DNA from: Chryseobacterium culicis
GTDB taxonomy: Bacteria; Bacteroidota; Bacteroidia; Flavobacteriales; Weeksellaceae
NCBI RefSeq assembly: GCF_002979755.1
Contig: NZ_PCPP01000001.1
Location: 1,706,665-1,770,664, forward strand
DNA length: 64,000 nt
Direction of reading: 5' to 3'
The first letter of the stretch is position 1. Each line of letters begins with the position of its first letter. Of the stretch, positions 54,798 to 63,346 are shown one piece after another. The position numbers and the translations under genes were made by a program. Below the pieces are notes generated by a model, which did no database searches, was not told the origin of the DNA, and saw nothing but the letters and a program-made list of their open reading frames with translations.

Positions 54798-57700
54798 ATG
54801 AAAAAAATACACCTATTAGGTCTGCTGTTGATAGTCATGCTGACCTCTGCACAAAGTACCACCGAAAACTATATACAGTCCCAAACCTGCCTGAGCGGTG
54901 ACTGCAGCAAAAAGATAGAAACCCTTACCTATTTTGACGGATTAGGACGACCCAAGCAAATGGTCAGTGTAAAGGCGACCACCACAGGAAAAGATTTGGT
55001 GACTCCCATTACTTATGATGCCTTTGGAAGACAGGTAAAGGATATTCTGCCTGTTCCTGCCAATACCCTCAATTCAGCCATCCATACCGGGATTACCAAT
55101 GAAACTGTGGCTAATTCTTATTATGGAACAGCTAATGCCTATACGGAAAAGGAGATAGAAAATTCTCCATTAGACAGGTTAAAGCAATTGGCTCAGCCAG
55201 GTGATCCCTGGAAGATAGGCAATGGGCATACCCGGAAATATACCTATGAAGTAAATCTGGGAAGTGAGGTAAAGAAATTTATCACGAGTACAACCACGGC
55301 TACATCTGGAACAGATAACAAAACCATTTCTTCCGTATCCATAGTGCCGGGCAGTGAGTTTTATGCTCCGGGAACTTTGTACAAGAATACCGTAACCGAT
55401 GAAGACGGAACTCCTGTCATAGAGTTTCAGAACGGACGTGGTGAGACGGTACTGGTGCGTAGAACAGATGGAACCCAAAATATTGATACCTATTATGTCT
55501 ACAATGAATACGGGCAGAAAGCATTCGTCATTCCTGCTTTAGCAGTAAAGAAAATTGAGCAGAATAACAATGTGGTTACCACGGATATTGTCAACAGCCT
55601 TTGTTATCAATACCGCTACGACGGCCAATACAGGCAGGTGGAAAAAAGACTGCCCGGAAGGGATGATTGGGAATCTGTGGTGTATGATGCTTCTGACCGT
55701 CCGGTTCTTACCCAGGATGTGAACCTGAAAAATAAAGGACAATGGCTATTGACCAAATATGATGCTCTGGGACGTGTTGCCTATACCGGACTTATTGATG
55801 GAGGAAGCCGTGCAGATCTGCAAGGACAGATTACCAATCTTGTTATCAGCGAAACCCCAACAGCTGCAGGTTTTAGCAAAAACGGGATTGTCGTGTATTA
55901 TACCAATACGCTTTTTACCAATTTCCAGACGCTTTTGTCTGTTCATTATTATGACTTTTATCCAAGAGATACTAAAGAGTTTCCTCCTGCAAAAATCCTT
56001 GATCAATATGTAATTAATGAAGACAAGGCGCTTAACGGAGGAGCCAATACCCAAGGTCTGCCCACCGCGTCTTATGTGAAGAACATAGAGGATGACAACT
56101 GGACGAAAACCTATTTCTATTACAATACCAAAGGGGAAAAAGTAGCAGAGAAAAGCAGGAATCACCTGGGTGGATATACAAAAAAGGAATTCAGGCTTGA
56201 TTTTTCCGGGGCTGTAGATGAAAGCTATACCTATCACAAAAAAGGGGCTTCCGATGCTGAGGTTACCATCCAGGAAAGATTTGTATATGATGATCAGAAA
56301 AGACTGTTGAAACACTATCACAAGGTGAACAGCCAAATGGAAGAATTGCTGGCAGAAAACACCTACAATGATCTTGGACAGCTTATCAATAAAAAAACAG
56401 GAAATACCAATGGTATTCCTTTACAGTCGATAGATCAAACCTACAATATCCGTGGATGGCTTACCAAAGTAAATGATCCCACCAGCTTAAACGGAAAACT
56501 TTTTGCCTATGAGCTGAAGTACCATAATCCCGTGTATTCTACAGTGTCTCCCGGGAAATACAATGGGAATATTGCAGAAATAGACTGGTCAAGTGCAGAT
56601 ACCGGAACATTCAGAAGGTATAATTACCAGTATGATGGCTTAGAAAGGCTGAAAGAGGGAATGTATTCTGAACCCAATGCCACCGTTCCCAGGAATAATT
56701 ATTACAACGAATCCCTCACCTATGACGTAAACGGGAATATCCAAACCCTTAGAAGAAACAGATTTTTAACAGGGTTTGGGGCACAGCTGATTGATGATCT
56801 TACTTATACGTACACCGGGAACAGGGTAAATACGATAAGTGATGCTTCAAGTAATTATGCAGGGTATCCGGCTTCAGTATCCACTGCAATTCCTTATGAC
56901 GGTAACGGAAATATGATCAGCCACGAGGATAGAGGGATCCTGCAGATAGACTATAATTACCTTAATCTTCCCAACTCCATAAAATTTAATAGACTATACA
57001 ATAGTCATGACTTTGTAAATACCTACAACTTCAACACAAAATACCTGTATAATGCTGCGGGGATCAAGCTAAGAAAAGTTTACACGTATGGAACGGGCAG
57101 AGCACAGATTGAAGCCGTCAGCAAAACAGATTATTTAGATGGATTTCAGTATACCAATGAGGTATTAAGCTTTGTGCCAACCTCAGAAGGTTACTATGAC
57201 TTCGTTCAGAATAAGTATATTTACCATTATACCGATCAGGTAGGAAACATCAGACTTGCGTATTACAAAGATGCTTCCGGTATACTGAAAATAGACAGAA
57301 CTACTCATTTTTATCCTTTCGGATTGGAGTTTGGTGGTGATTTTAATATTAATGGTACGGTAACCTCAAGCTATAGGTACTCTACTCAGGGACAGGAAAA
57401 CCAGATTGACACCAAATGGAGTTCTTATCGATGGAGAAACTATGATGCCGGGATGGCAAGGTTCTTTAATGTAGATCCGCTGAGTGAAAAGTATGCTTAC
57501 CAATCTCATTATAACTTCTCTGAAAACAGGGTTGTTGATGGAAGAGAGCTGGAAGGATTGGAGCATTTACCAATGAATGCAGCAAAGGTTTATGAAGAAA
57601 GGTTAAAACGAGCTAACAGTCTTGATGCGCGAGGACAAAGTGTTGAAGCTTCCAGATTAAGAGAACATGCTGATGCAATACAGGAACTGAACACTTTAAT

Positions 57701-58199
57701 AATCTCCGCACCTATTTTTGAGATTGAGGAAGTTGTATTAACAGTTAGGGCTGCACAGGGTACTAGTTTTCTAGGAAGGGTTTGGGCTGCAATGAAAGGA
57801 ATCTTTACAGGAGCAGAAGCCAATGCGGGAATTGCAGAAACAACCATGGGGAAAGTGCCAAATCCTTATGGGAAAGCAGGAGGACCAGCCCATAAAGAAA
57901 CAGCAAAACAAGTAGAAAGGCAATTAGAAAAAGATGGATTTACTGAAATTGACAGGGAAGTTTTGGTAAGGACTCCAAATGGTAGCAAATCAAAAAGATT
58001 TGTTGATGTCCAAGGCAAAAATCCTAAGACAGGGGAAGTTAAGCAAGTACAGATAGGAAAACAGAATAAAAATGGAACACCAGTATCACGAGAGAGAAAG
58101 GCCTTGGATGATATTGAGGCAGAAACAGGAATCCGACCTGAATTTGTCCCTTACAACGCACCTAAAGAGGTAGGTAGTGCTGGAAAAATAGCACCTTAA
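54798..58199 (+). CDS. Secreted RHS repeat polymorphic toxin with a nuclease-like tip
   Basis: 1133 aa. Signal peptide MKKIHLLGLLLIVMLTSAQS; DUF6443-like start (ETLTYFDGLGRPKQMVSVKA). YD repeats follow up to the RHS core at ~810-920 (HYTDQVGNIRLAYYKDASG, HFYPFGLEFGGDF, MARFFNVDPLSEKYAYQSH). After a linker of ~100 residues the tip begins at ~1022: NPYGKAGGPAHKETAKQVERQ, KSKRFVDVQGKNPKTGEVKQ, VQIGKQNKNGTPVSRERKAL, IRPEFVPYN. The DV..K.VQIGKQ pattern resembles restriction-endonuclease-fold toxins of polymorphic systems. Likely a contact- or secretion-dependent DNase or RNase; the fold is inferred. Confidence 0.85.
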   Translation: MKKIHLLGLLLIVMLTSAQSTTENYIQSQTCLSGDCSKKIETLTYFDGLGRPKQMVSVKATTTGKDLVTPITYDAFGRQVKDILPVPANTLNSAIHTGITNETVANSYYGTANAYTEKEIENSPLDRLKQLAQPGDPWKIGNGHTRKYTYEVNLGSEVKKFITSTTTATSGTDNKTISSVSIVPGSEFYAPGTLYKNTVTDEDGTPVIEFQNGRGETVLVRRTDGTQNIDTYYVYNEYGQKAFVIPALAVKKIEQNNNVVTTDIVNSLCYQYRYDGQYRQVEKRLPGRDDWESVVYDASDRPVLTQDVNLKNKGQWLLTKYDALGRVAYTGLIDGGSRADLQGQITNLVISETPTAAGFSKNGIVVYYTNTLFTNFQTLLSVHYYDFYPRDTKEFPPAKILDQYVINEDKALNGGANTQGLPTASYVKNIEDDNWTKTYFYYNTKGEKVAEKSRNHLGGYTKKEFRLDFSGAVDESYTYHKKGASDAEVTIQERFVYDDQKRLLKHYHKVNSQMEELLAENTYNDLGQLINKKTGNTNGIPLQSIDQTYNIRGWLTKVNDPTSLNGKLFAYELKYHNPVYSTVSPGKYNGNIAEIDWSSADTGTFRRYNYQYDGLERLKEGMYSEPNATVPRNNYYNESLTYDVNGNIQTLRRNRFLTGFGAQLIDDLTYTYTGNRVNTISDASSNYAGYPASVSTAIPYDGNGNMISHEDRGILQIDYNYLNLPNSIKFNRLYNSHDFVNTYNFNTKYLYNAAGIKLRKVYTYGTGRAQIEAVSKTDYLDGFQYTNEVLSFVPTSEGYYDFVQNKYIYHYTDQVGNIRLAYYKDASGILKIDRTTHFYPFGLEFGGDFNINGTVTSSYRYSTQGQENQIDTKWSSYRWRNYDAGMARFFNVDPLSEKYAYQSHYNFSENRVVDGRELEGLEHLPMNAAKVYEERLKRANSLDARGQSVEASRLREHADAIQELNTLIISAPIFEIEEVVLTVRAAQGTSFLGRVWAAMKGIFTGAEANAGIAETTMGKVPNPYGKAGGPAHKETAKQVERQLEKDGFTEIDREVLVRTPNGSKSKRFVDVQGKNPKTGEVKQVQIGKQNKNGTPVSRERKALDDIEAETGIRPEFVPYNAPKEVGSAGKIAP

Positions 58200-58221
58200 G
58201 TAAATAAAGAAATACAAAATT

Positions 58222-58764
58222 ATGAGTTCGAAACAATTAAACTTCTTCATCACTCACCTAGAACACGAAAAAATAAATGAGTTAATTAAAAAGGAAGAAG
58301 TTGCAGTAATTCTTAAAAAAGATATAACTCCAACATCTGAAGTTTCAATTTCAGAAAAACTTCCAATTGTTGAAGATGATATATTTCAGGTATACTTTTC
58401 CTCTTCTGAATTCTTAGAGAAAATAGTTGTTTTATCTACCGATGATGGCAAAAGATATTTTGACATTGACGAAAGCTATTTGTTGCAGTTTAATTTAGGA
58501 GGATTTTATCCATATGATAAAAATTTTTTACAACGAGGTAGATTTTATTATGTAAAAGATTACTATAACAAACAAGATGTTTTAGAAAAAAAGTCAAATG
58601 AGTTTATTGAATGGTGTGATCATTTTATAAAAGAATTTAGAAAGGAATTCTTGAATAAATACCCAAAGGGAGACATTTTTCTGTATTCAGATTCAGCTAT
58701 TAAGTGGATAGAAGAAAATAACGCTACTTTAATTAATGGTGGTCAGCAGTGGAAAGCTAACTAA
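58222..58764 (+). CDS. Probable immunity protein for the RHS toxin
   Basis: 180 aa, no signal peptide, AT-rich and acidic. No domain recognised. The gene starts 22 nt after the toxin gene, the standard place for the cognate immunity protein. Motifs such as GGFYPYDKNFLQRGRFYYV and EFIEWCDHFIKEFRKEFL suggest an alpha/beta protein. The function is inferred from position only. Confidence 0.65.
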   Translation: MSSKQLNFFITHLEHEKINELIKKEEVAVILKKDITPTSEVSISEKLPIVEDDIFQVYFSSSEFLEKIVVLSTDDGKRYFDIDESYLLQFNLGGFYPYDKNFLQRGRFYYVKDYYNKQDVLEKKSNEFIEWCDHFIKEFRKEFLNKYPKGDIFLYSDSAIKWIEENNATLINGGQQWKAN

Positions 58765-58827
58765 TTATTAAATTAATATGTTTAGGGTATTGGTTTCAAT
58801 ACCCTAAATTTTAACAAAGCACTTTCC

Positions 58828-58965
58828 GATCAGGTAGGAAACATCAGATTAGCGTATTACAAAGATGCTTCCGGAAACCTGAAAATAGACAGAACTAATC
58901 ATTTTTATCCTTTCGGATTAGAGTTTGGCAGAGATCTTCGGGAAATGTTAGAGATATTGTTTTAG
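58828..58965 (+). pseudogene. Orphan RHS core fragment
   Basis: DQVGNIRLAYYKDASGNL, then KIDRTNHFYPFGLEFG, nearly identical over ~105 bp to codons at 57234-57337 of the full RHS gene, with only a few changes. It has no start and runs into a stop at 58963-58965 (after REMLEILF). It is the leftover junction of a displaced RHS tip. Confidence 0.88.
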
Positions 58966-59034
58966 TGGTTAAAAGCAAGTGCTTATGACTCGGTTGTCTA
59001 GTAGTAATCTAAAAAACATAATTGACTAAAAAAT

Positions 59035-59670
59035 ATGATAATATATAAAGGAATTCAAATAAATGTAGTAGATAATCTTTATGTGGAAACAAAAGAATTA
59101 GATTCTTATATTTCTAAAGAAATTAGAGTTACCATTGGTGAAAATCAACAGGAAAACTATATAGATGTTATTAAATACATTATAGATTATATTGTAGATA
59201 GCAAACCTATTATTTCTGAAAATCAAAATATTGGCTATTATTCATGGCTTTTACAATTTAGGTTGGATGAAGAGAACTATTATGATCTATATGAAGCAAA
59301 CTCTGACGGTAGTGACTTTAATAAAGGCTGTGATACGGCAATTTCGGTTGCTAGAGAACAAAGTGAAGTATGTTGGCAGCAAAATCTTATTCCTCTTTTT
59401 CCGAACTTCAATCAGTCAGTAGTTATATCAGATGGTGTCTATGAAGGAAAAGATATCGAAGGAATAAGATATGACTCTCCTCAGGATGAGAGTGGATGGT
59501 ACCTTATCACAGATGATTATAACAACGATATTAAATCATTGAAAATGGTTCACTTTTATCATATTGCTTTTGCCCGGCCTGATATTTTAAAATATCTAGC
59601 AATACCTTTAGGATACAGATTCCTTATGAAAGAGGGAAAGATTGAAATACATCAGGATGAAGAGGAATAA
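59035..59670 (+). CDS. Orphan Imm33/DUF2185-like immunity protein
   Basis: 211 aa. The C-terminal ~80 residues match the DUF2185 (Imm33) pattern: VVISDGVYEGKDIEGIRYDS, PQDESGWYLITDDY, HIAFARPDILKYLAIPLGYRF. The N-terminal part (~1-120) is an additional domain (YYSWLLQFRLDEENYYDLYE). It follows the orphan RHS fragment, so it probably protects against a toxin tip that has been lost or exchanged. No RHS tip directly precedes it. Confidence 0.75.
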   Translation: MIIYKGIQINVVDNLYVETKELDSYISKEIRVTIGENQQENYIDVIKYIIDYIVDSKPIISENQNIGYYSWLLQFRLDEENYYDLYEANSDGSDFNKGCDTAISVAREQSEVCWQQNLIPLFPNFNQSVVISDGVYEGKDIEGIRYDSPQDESGWYLITDDYNNDIKSLKMVHFYHIAFARPDILKYLAIPLGYRFLMKEGKIEIHQDEEE

Positions 59671-59751
59671 CTATCAATGTAAAATTGATCAAATTCCTCC
59701 CGCTGGCGCGAGCATGCTGCTCGTATCCACGCTAGAATAAATAACAACCCT

Positions 59752-59773
59752 TGCATTTATGTAAGGGGTTGTT
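59752..59773 (+). terminator. Hairpin/terminator after the orphan immunity gene
   Basis: AACAACCCTT...GGGGTTGTTT stem around a GCATTTATGTAA loop, 80 nt after the stop. Upstream at 59702-59735 is a GC-rich palindromic block (CGAGCATGCTGCTCG) of unknown role. Confidence 0.6.
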
Positions 59774-59810
59774 TATACTATAAGTTTTGCTACTTTTAAA
59801 CTTTAGATGA

Positions 59811-60174
59811 CAACAAACCAAGCTTATTCCTCTCCAATTCCTACTGCAAATCAAAGTAAGAGTCTGGATTCCTACGGAATGACAAAGACACCATGTATAT
59901 AATCTGTATTAATTATTCAACATTTACAATTCTAACAATGCACTTACCTTGCCCACATAGCTTGTCATTACGTAGGAATCTCAACAATCTATTGAAGTTT
60001 GGACTAAAACCAGATGATGAATCCTTTTGTCATTACAACAAACCAAGTTTGTCCCTCTTAAATTTCTACTGCAAATCTAAGTGGTAGGCTAGATTCCTAC
60101 GGAATGACAAAGACATCATGTATATAATTTGCATTAATTATTCAACATTTACAATTCCAACAATACACTTACCC
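59811..60174. repeat. Direct repeat, two ~140-bp copies 225 bp apart
   Basis: Copies 59811-59951 and 60036-60174 both start CAACAAACCAAG and run through ATTCCTACGGAATGACAAAG to TTATTCAACATTTACAATTC. An inverted relative of the middle part (GTCATTACGTAGGAATC) lies between them at ~59966-59983. The second copy abuts dispersed repeat copy B. Non-coding. Confidence 0.85.
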
Positions 60175-60400
60175 TACCCCTCTTCTCAACCCTATCCAGA
60201 CAGTACAGTAACCGTCCCGACCCACATATATAAAGGTCTGAAACCTCTTCAGAAGTCTCCAGAGCCCCTTATCCTAGTCCGCCTACCCTCTTACCCAAGG
60301 GGGTATAGCCCCTTCGGAAGTCCCTCCAGAGGCTTATTGAAGTGGATGGAGGGACTTTTGAAGGAGATAAAGCCGTTTTTAAGCACTACTTTCGTTAAAA
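60169..60400. repeat. Dispersed structured repeat, copy B
   Basis: Second copy of the element at 48948-49200, with a ~24-bp deletion and scattered substitutions. The main stem is kept: right-arm changes give G-U pairs (GGACTTTTGAAG against CTTCGGAAGTCC) if read as plus-strand RNA. From here to 60613 no gene is seen. Confidence 0.82.
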
Positions 60401-60613
60401 TTACGTTTTCCCGTAAGCTGAAACTAAAGTTTTTTCTTATCATTGTACCCAATAAAACGACAAATCCATGAAAACACTACACTTTATCACATAATCTATT
60501 TCTTACATAGAATATAAAACTCAGAATACTCCTATATTTTAACATTCATATTATTCTTCATTAATACTTCCTCGTAAAGTCAATATGGAAAATAATATAA
60601 TAAGCTCTATATT

Positions 60614-63346
60614 ATGACGACCAAAGAATATTTAAATTCTTTTAATAAAAGTTTTGAAGAAATAAAAGCTCAATACGAAGAAGCTTTTCATGAAGTTGTA
60701 GAAAATGAAAAAATCGTGAGTTGGTTCGTTCCTCTGGAAGAGAAACTCCATCGATTACAAAATCCTACCACTGAAAATATCATTAGAAATGTGATCAGAA
60801 AAATACAATCTGATGATCTATTTGATGCCAATGATACTAACAATTTATCTATTTATATTTCCAAAATAGATTCAATTGTAAAAGTTGTAAACTTTATTAA
60901 TAACTTTAAAGAAGGGACTCCACTTGATGGAAACAGAACTTTACAATTATTTGAATTATTCAATACAATTAAGAAGTGCAATACAATAGAGGATTTTGAT
61001 TTAGAATTGAATAAGAATTTAAGATCATTTATTCCTCATCTTTTTTCTATTATTAAACATTGTCAAGCCCCTGATCAATTCCCTATATATTATAAATTCT
61101 GGAAATGCATTTGCAAAGAAGTACTTAATATTGATAATGATTATACCTCTATCTGTTCACTATATAGAAGTTTTCCTCTTGAAGATAGAAGTTTGCTCGT
61201 TACCTCCTATTTTGGAACAATTGCCAAAATCATGATATTAGATCTACCAGGCAACACACAGATCAATGCTAAAGAGGTTTCCAGCTACCTCCGGAAAAAT
61301 GTAATAAACCTAGAGGCTCATCTTCACATGCTAGATGAAGCAGATCGCATTATTAATTCTAATAGCCCTATTAATTACTGGCTCTATGCCCCTGGAGAAA
61401 ATGCGCACAAATGGGATGAGTTTTATAAGAATGGAATAATGGCTCTGGGATGGGATGACCTTGGAGATTTAAATCAGTATCAAAACAAAAAAGAGATTAA
61501 CGATAAACTTCTGGAAGTATATGGTGGGAAATCTAATAAGCCTCATGACACTGCTGCCAATTTTGACTTTAAAAACACCATCAATATAGGGGACTTTATT
61601 ATTGTCAAAAAGGGACGTAGCATATTGCTGGGCTATGGAGAAGTACAGAGTGAATACATTTTTGATGATGAAAAAGACGAGTATAAACACAACCGGAAAG
61701 TTGACTGGAAAGGAAGAGGAGAATGGAGTCTCAATGAAAGTCTAGCATTAAAAACATTAACACAAATTAGTCCATTTTATTATCAATCATTATTAAAAAA
61801 AATGAATAAAAACATGATCATCAATTATAAAGAACAATATAAAACCTGGTTGGAAAAGGGTGCAAATAAAGAATCAGGAAAAACAGATTCTTATATAAAT
61901 GCTTTAGAAATTCTATCTCAGAAAATAGAAAAGAATATTTTTGAGAATAGTGATATTGATTATTTATCGTTTCTGTACAAGGATACAAAAGACAAACAGA
62001 AAAATCCGGAAAGCGAATACTACCATGCAGAAGCCCCATCTTACGGTCTGAATGGTTATTATTCGGCTGCCCTCGCAGAATATATAAAGTTCCATGAATC
62101 TTTACAAAGAAAAAAGGAAGAAAGTCAACATATAAAGCTTTTAGAATATAAGAAACAAATCATTTTACAAGGCCCTCCAGGCACAGGAAAAACGAGGCAG
62201 GCAAAAGAACTGGCCATTCAACTTTTACAACTTAAAGATCCTAAGGAATTAAAACAACATCCTCAGTTTAAGCTGGTTCAATTTCATCCCAGTTATACCT
62301 ACGAAGATTTTGTGAGAGGTATTGTAGCCAAACCTGATGAAGAAGGAAACGGTATTGTCTATGAAGCTGAAAATAAAGTATTAGGAGACTTTATTAAGAA
62401 AGCTTGTGATCATAACCAGCATTCAGGAGCAGTTTCCAAATCGATATGGTTGGAAGAAATGTTTGAAGACTTTAAGACCTCCATAGAAGAAGAGTTGATT
62501 GCCAATGATTATAAAATACAACTTACTAATAAACTTTTCCTAACCCATGTGGGGGAAAATTCTTTTCATATTTCAAGTGACGGATGGAAAGGAGATCGCT
62601 TAAAATTCAGTGAAATAAAAAAGCTTTATCATTATCAGATTATCAACAGAGAGCAAACCAAACAATATGGAGATATTGCAAAAACAGTTTACCATAGAAC
62701 AGCTTATTATTTCCCACTTGTAGAAAAGCTAAGAAACTTTCTAAAGGATAAGCCAGCTCCTTCTAATGATAATATATTATCAAATTCAACAGAAAATTAC
62801 GTATTGATTATTGATGAAATCAACCGTGCTAATTTATCTTCTGTTCTTGGAGAGCTTATCTATGCCCTTGAATATAGAGGTAAAGCCGTAGAAAGTGTAT
62901 ATGAGGTAGAGGGTGAAAGAGATCTAATCCTTCCTCCGAATCTTTACATCATCGGAACCATGAATACTGCAGACCGCAGTGTAGGACACATTGATTATGC
63001 AATAAGAAGACGTTTTGCTTTTGTGAATATCCTGCCTAAAGATTTGAAAGAAGATCAGACCATTCATTTTAACAGTACTGATTTTGAAAAGGTATCTCAA
63101 CTATTCACCACAAAAAATGTAAGCAGTGAATTTGAGATTAATGATGTTCAGCTAGGTCATAGTTATTTCATTGCTAAGAAAGAAGATGCAGAAGACGAGC
63201 AAAAAAGAGATGAAATCTTTCAGATGAAAATGAACTACGAAGTAGTGCCTATCTTATTAGAATATGTAAAAGATGGAATTCTTGTGGGGACTCATGAAAA
63301 TCAAAACATTAAAGATTATATCAACACCCTGAAATTGAAGAATTAA
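60614..63346 (+). CDS. mcrB: McrB-type GTPase/AAA motor with an EVE-like domain
   Basis: 910 aa. The N-terminal ~250 residues are helical and unassigned. Residues ~253-385 form an EVE-like domain (NYWLYAPGENAHKWDEFYKN, IMALGWDDLGDLNQY, NIGDFIIVKKG, LGYGEV), which binds modified bases in related proteins. The AAA+ motor at ~515-900 has Walker A QGPPGTGKT (K526), Walker B LIIDEINRANLSSV (D734-E735) and the McrB signature IGTMNTADRSVGHID with IRRRFAF. McrB assembles with McrC to cleave modified DNA. The gene overlaps McrC by one base. Its EVE domain probably sets specificity; the exact modified base cannot be read from sequence. Confidence 0.93.
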   Translation: MTTKEYLNSFNKSFEEIKAQYEEAFHEVVENEKIVSWFVPLEEKLHRLQNPTTENIIRNVIRKIQSDDLFDANDTNNLSIYISKIDSIVKVVNFINNFKEGTPLDGNRTLQLFELFNTIKKCNTIEDFDLELNKNLRSFIPHLFSIIKHCQAPDQFPIYYKFWKCICKEVLNIDNDYTSICSLYRSFPLEDRSLLVTSYFGTIAKIMILDLPGNTQINAKEVSSYLRKNVINLEAHLHMLDEADRIINSNSPINYWLYAPGENAHKWDEFYKNGIMALGWDDLGDLNQYQNKKEINDKLLEVYGGKSNKPHDTAANFDFKNTINIGDFIIVKKGRSILLGYGEVQSEYIFDDEKDEYKHNRKVDWKGRGEWSLNESLALKTLTQISPFYYQSLLKKMNKNMIINYKEQYKTWLEKGANKESGKTDSYINALEILSQKIEKNIFENSDIDYLSFLYKDTKDKQKNPESEYYHAEAPSYGLNGYYSAALAEYIKFHESLQRKKEESQHIKLLEYKKQIILQGPPGTGKTRQAKELAIQLLQLKDPKELKQHPQFKLVQFHPSYTYEDFVRGIVAKPDEEGNGIVYEAENKVLGDFIKKACDHNQHSGAVSKSIWLEEMFEDFKTSIEEELIANDYKIQLTNKLFLTHVGENSFHISSDGWKGDRLKFSEIKKLYHYQIINREQTKQYGDIAKTVYHRTAYYFPLVEKLRNFLKDKPAPSNDNILSNSTENYVLIIDEINRANLSSVLGELIYALEYRGKAVESVYEVEGERDLILPPNLYIIGTMNTADRSVGHIDYAIRRRFAFVNILPKDLKEDQTIHFNSTDFEKVSQLFTTKNVSSEFEINDVQLGHSYFIAKKEDAEDEQKRDEIFQMKMNYEVVPILLEYVKDGILVGTHENQNIKDYINTLKLKN

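Noticed and set aside
60118..60471. 117-aa ORF
   Set aside because: Same repeat (copy B); its frame is not that of copy A.
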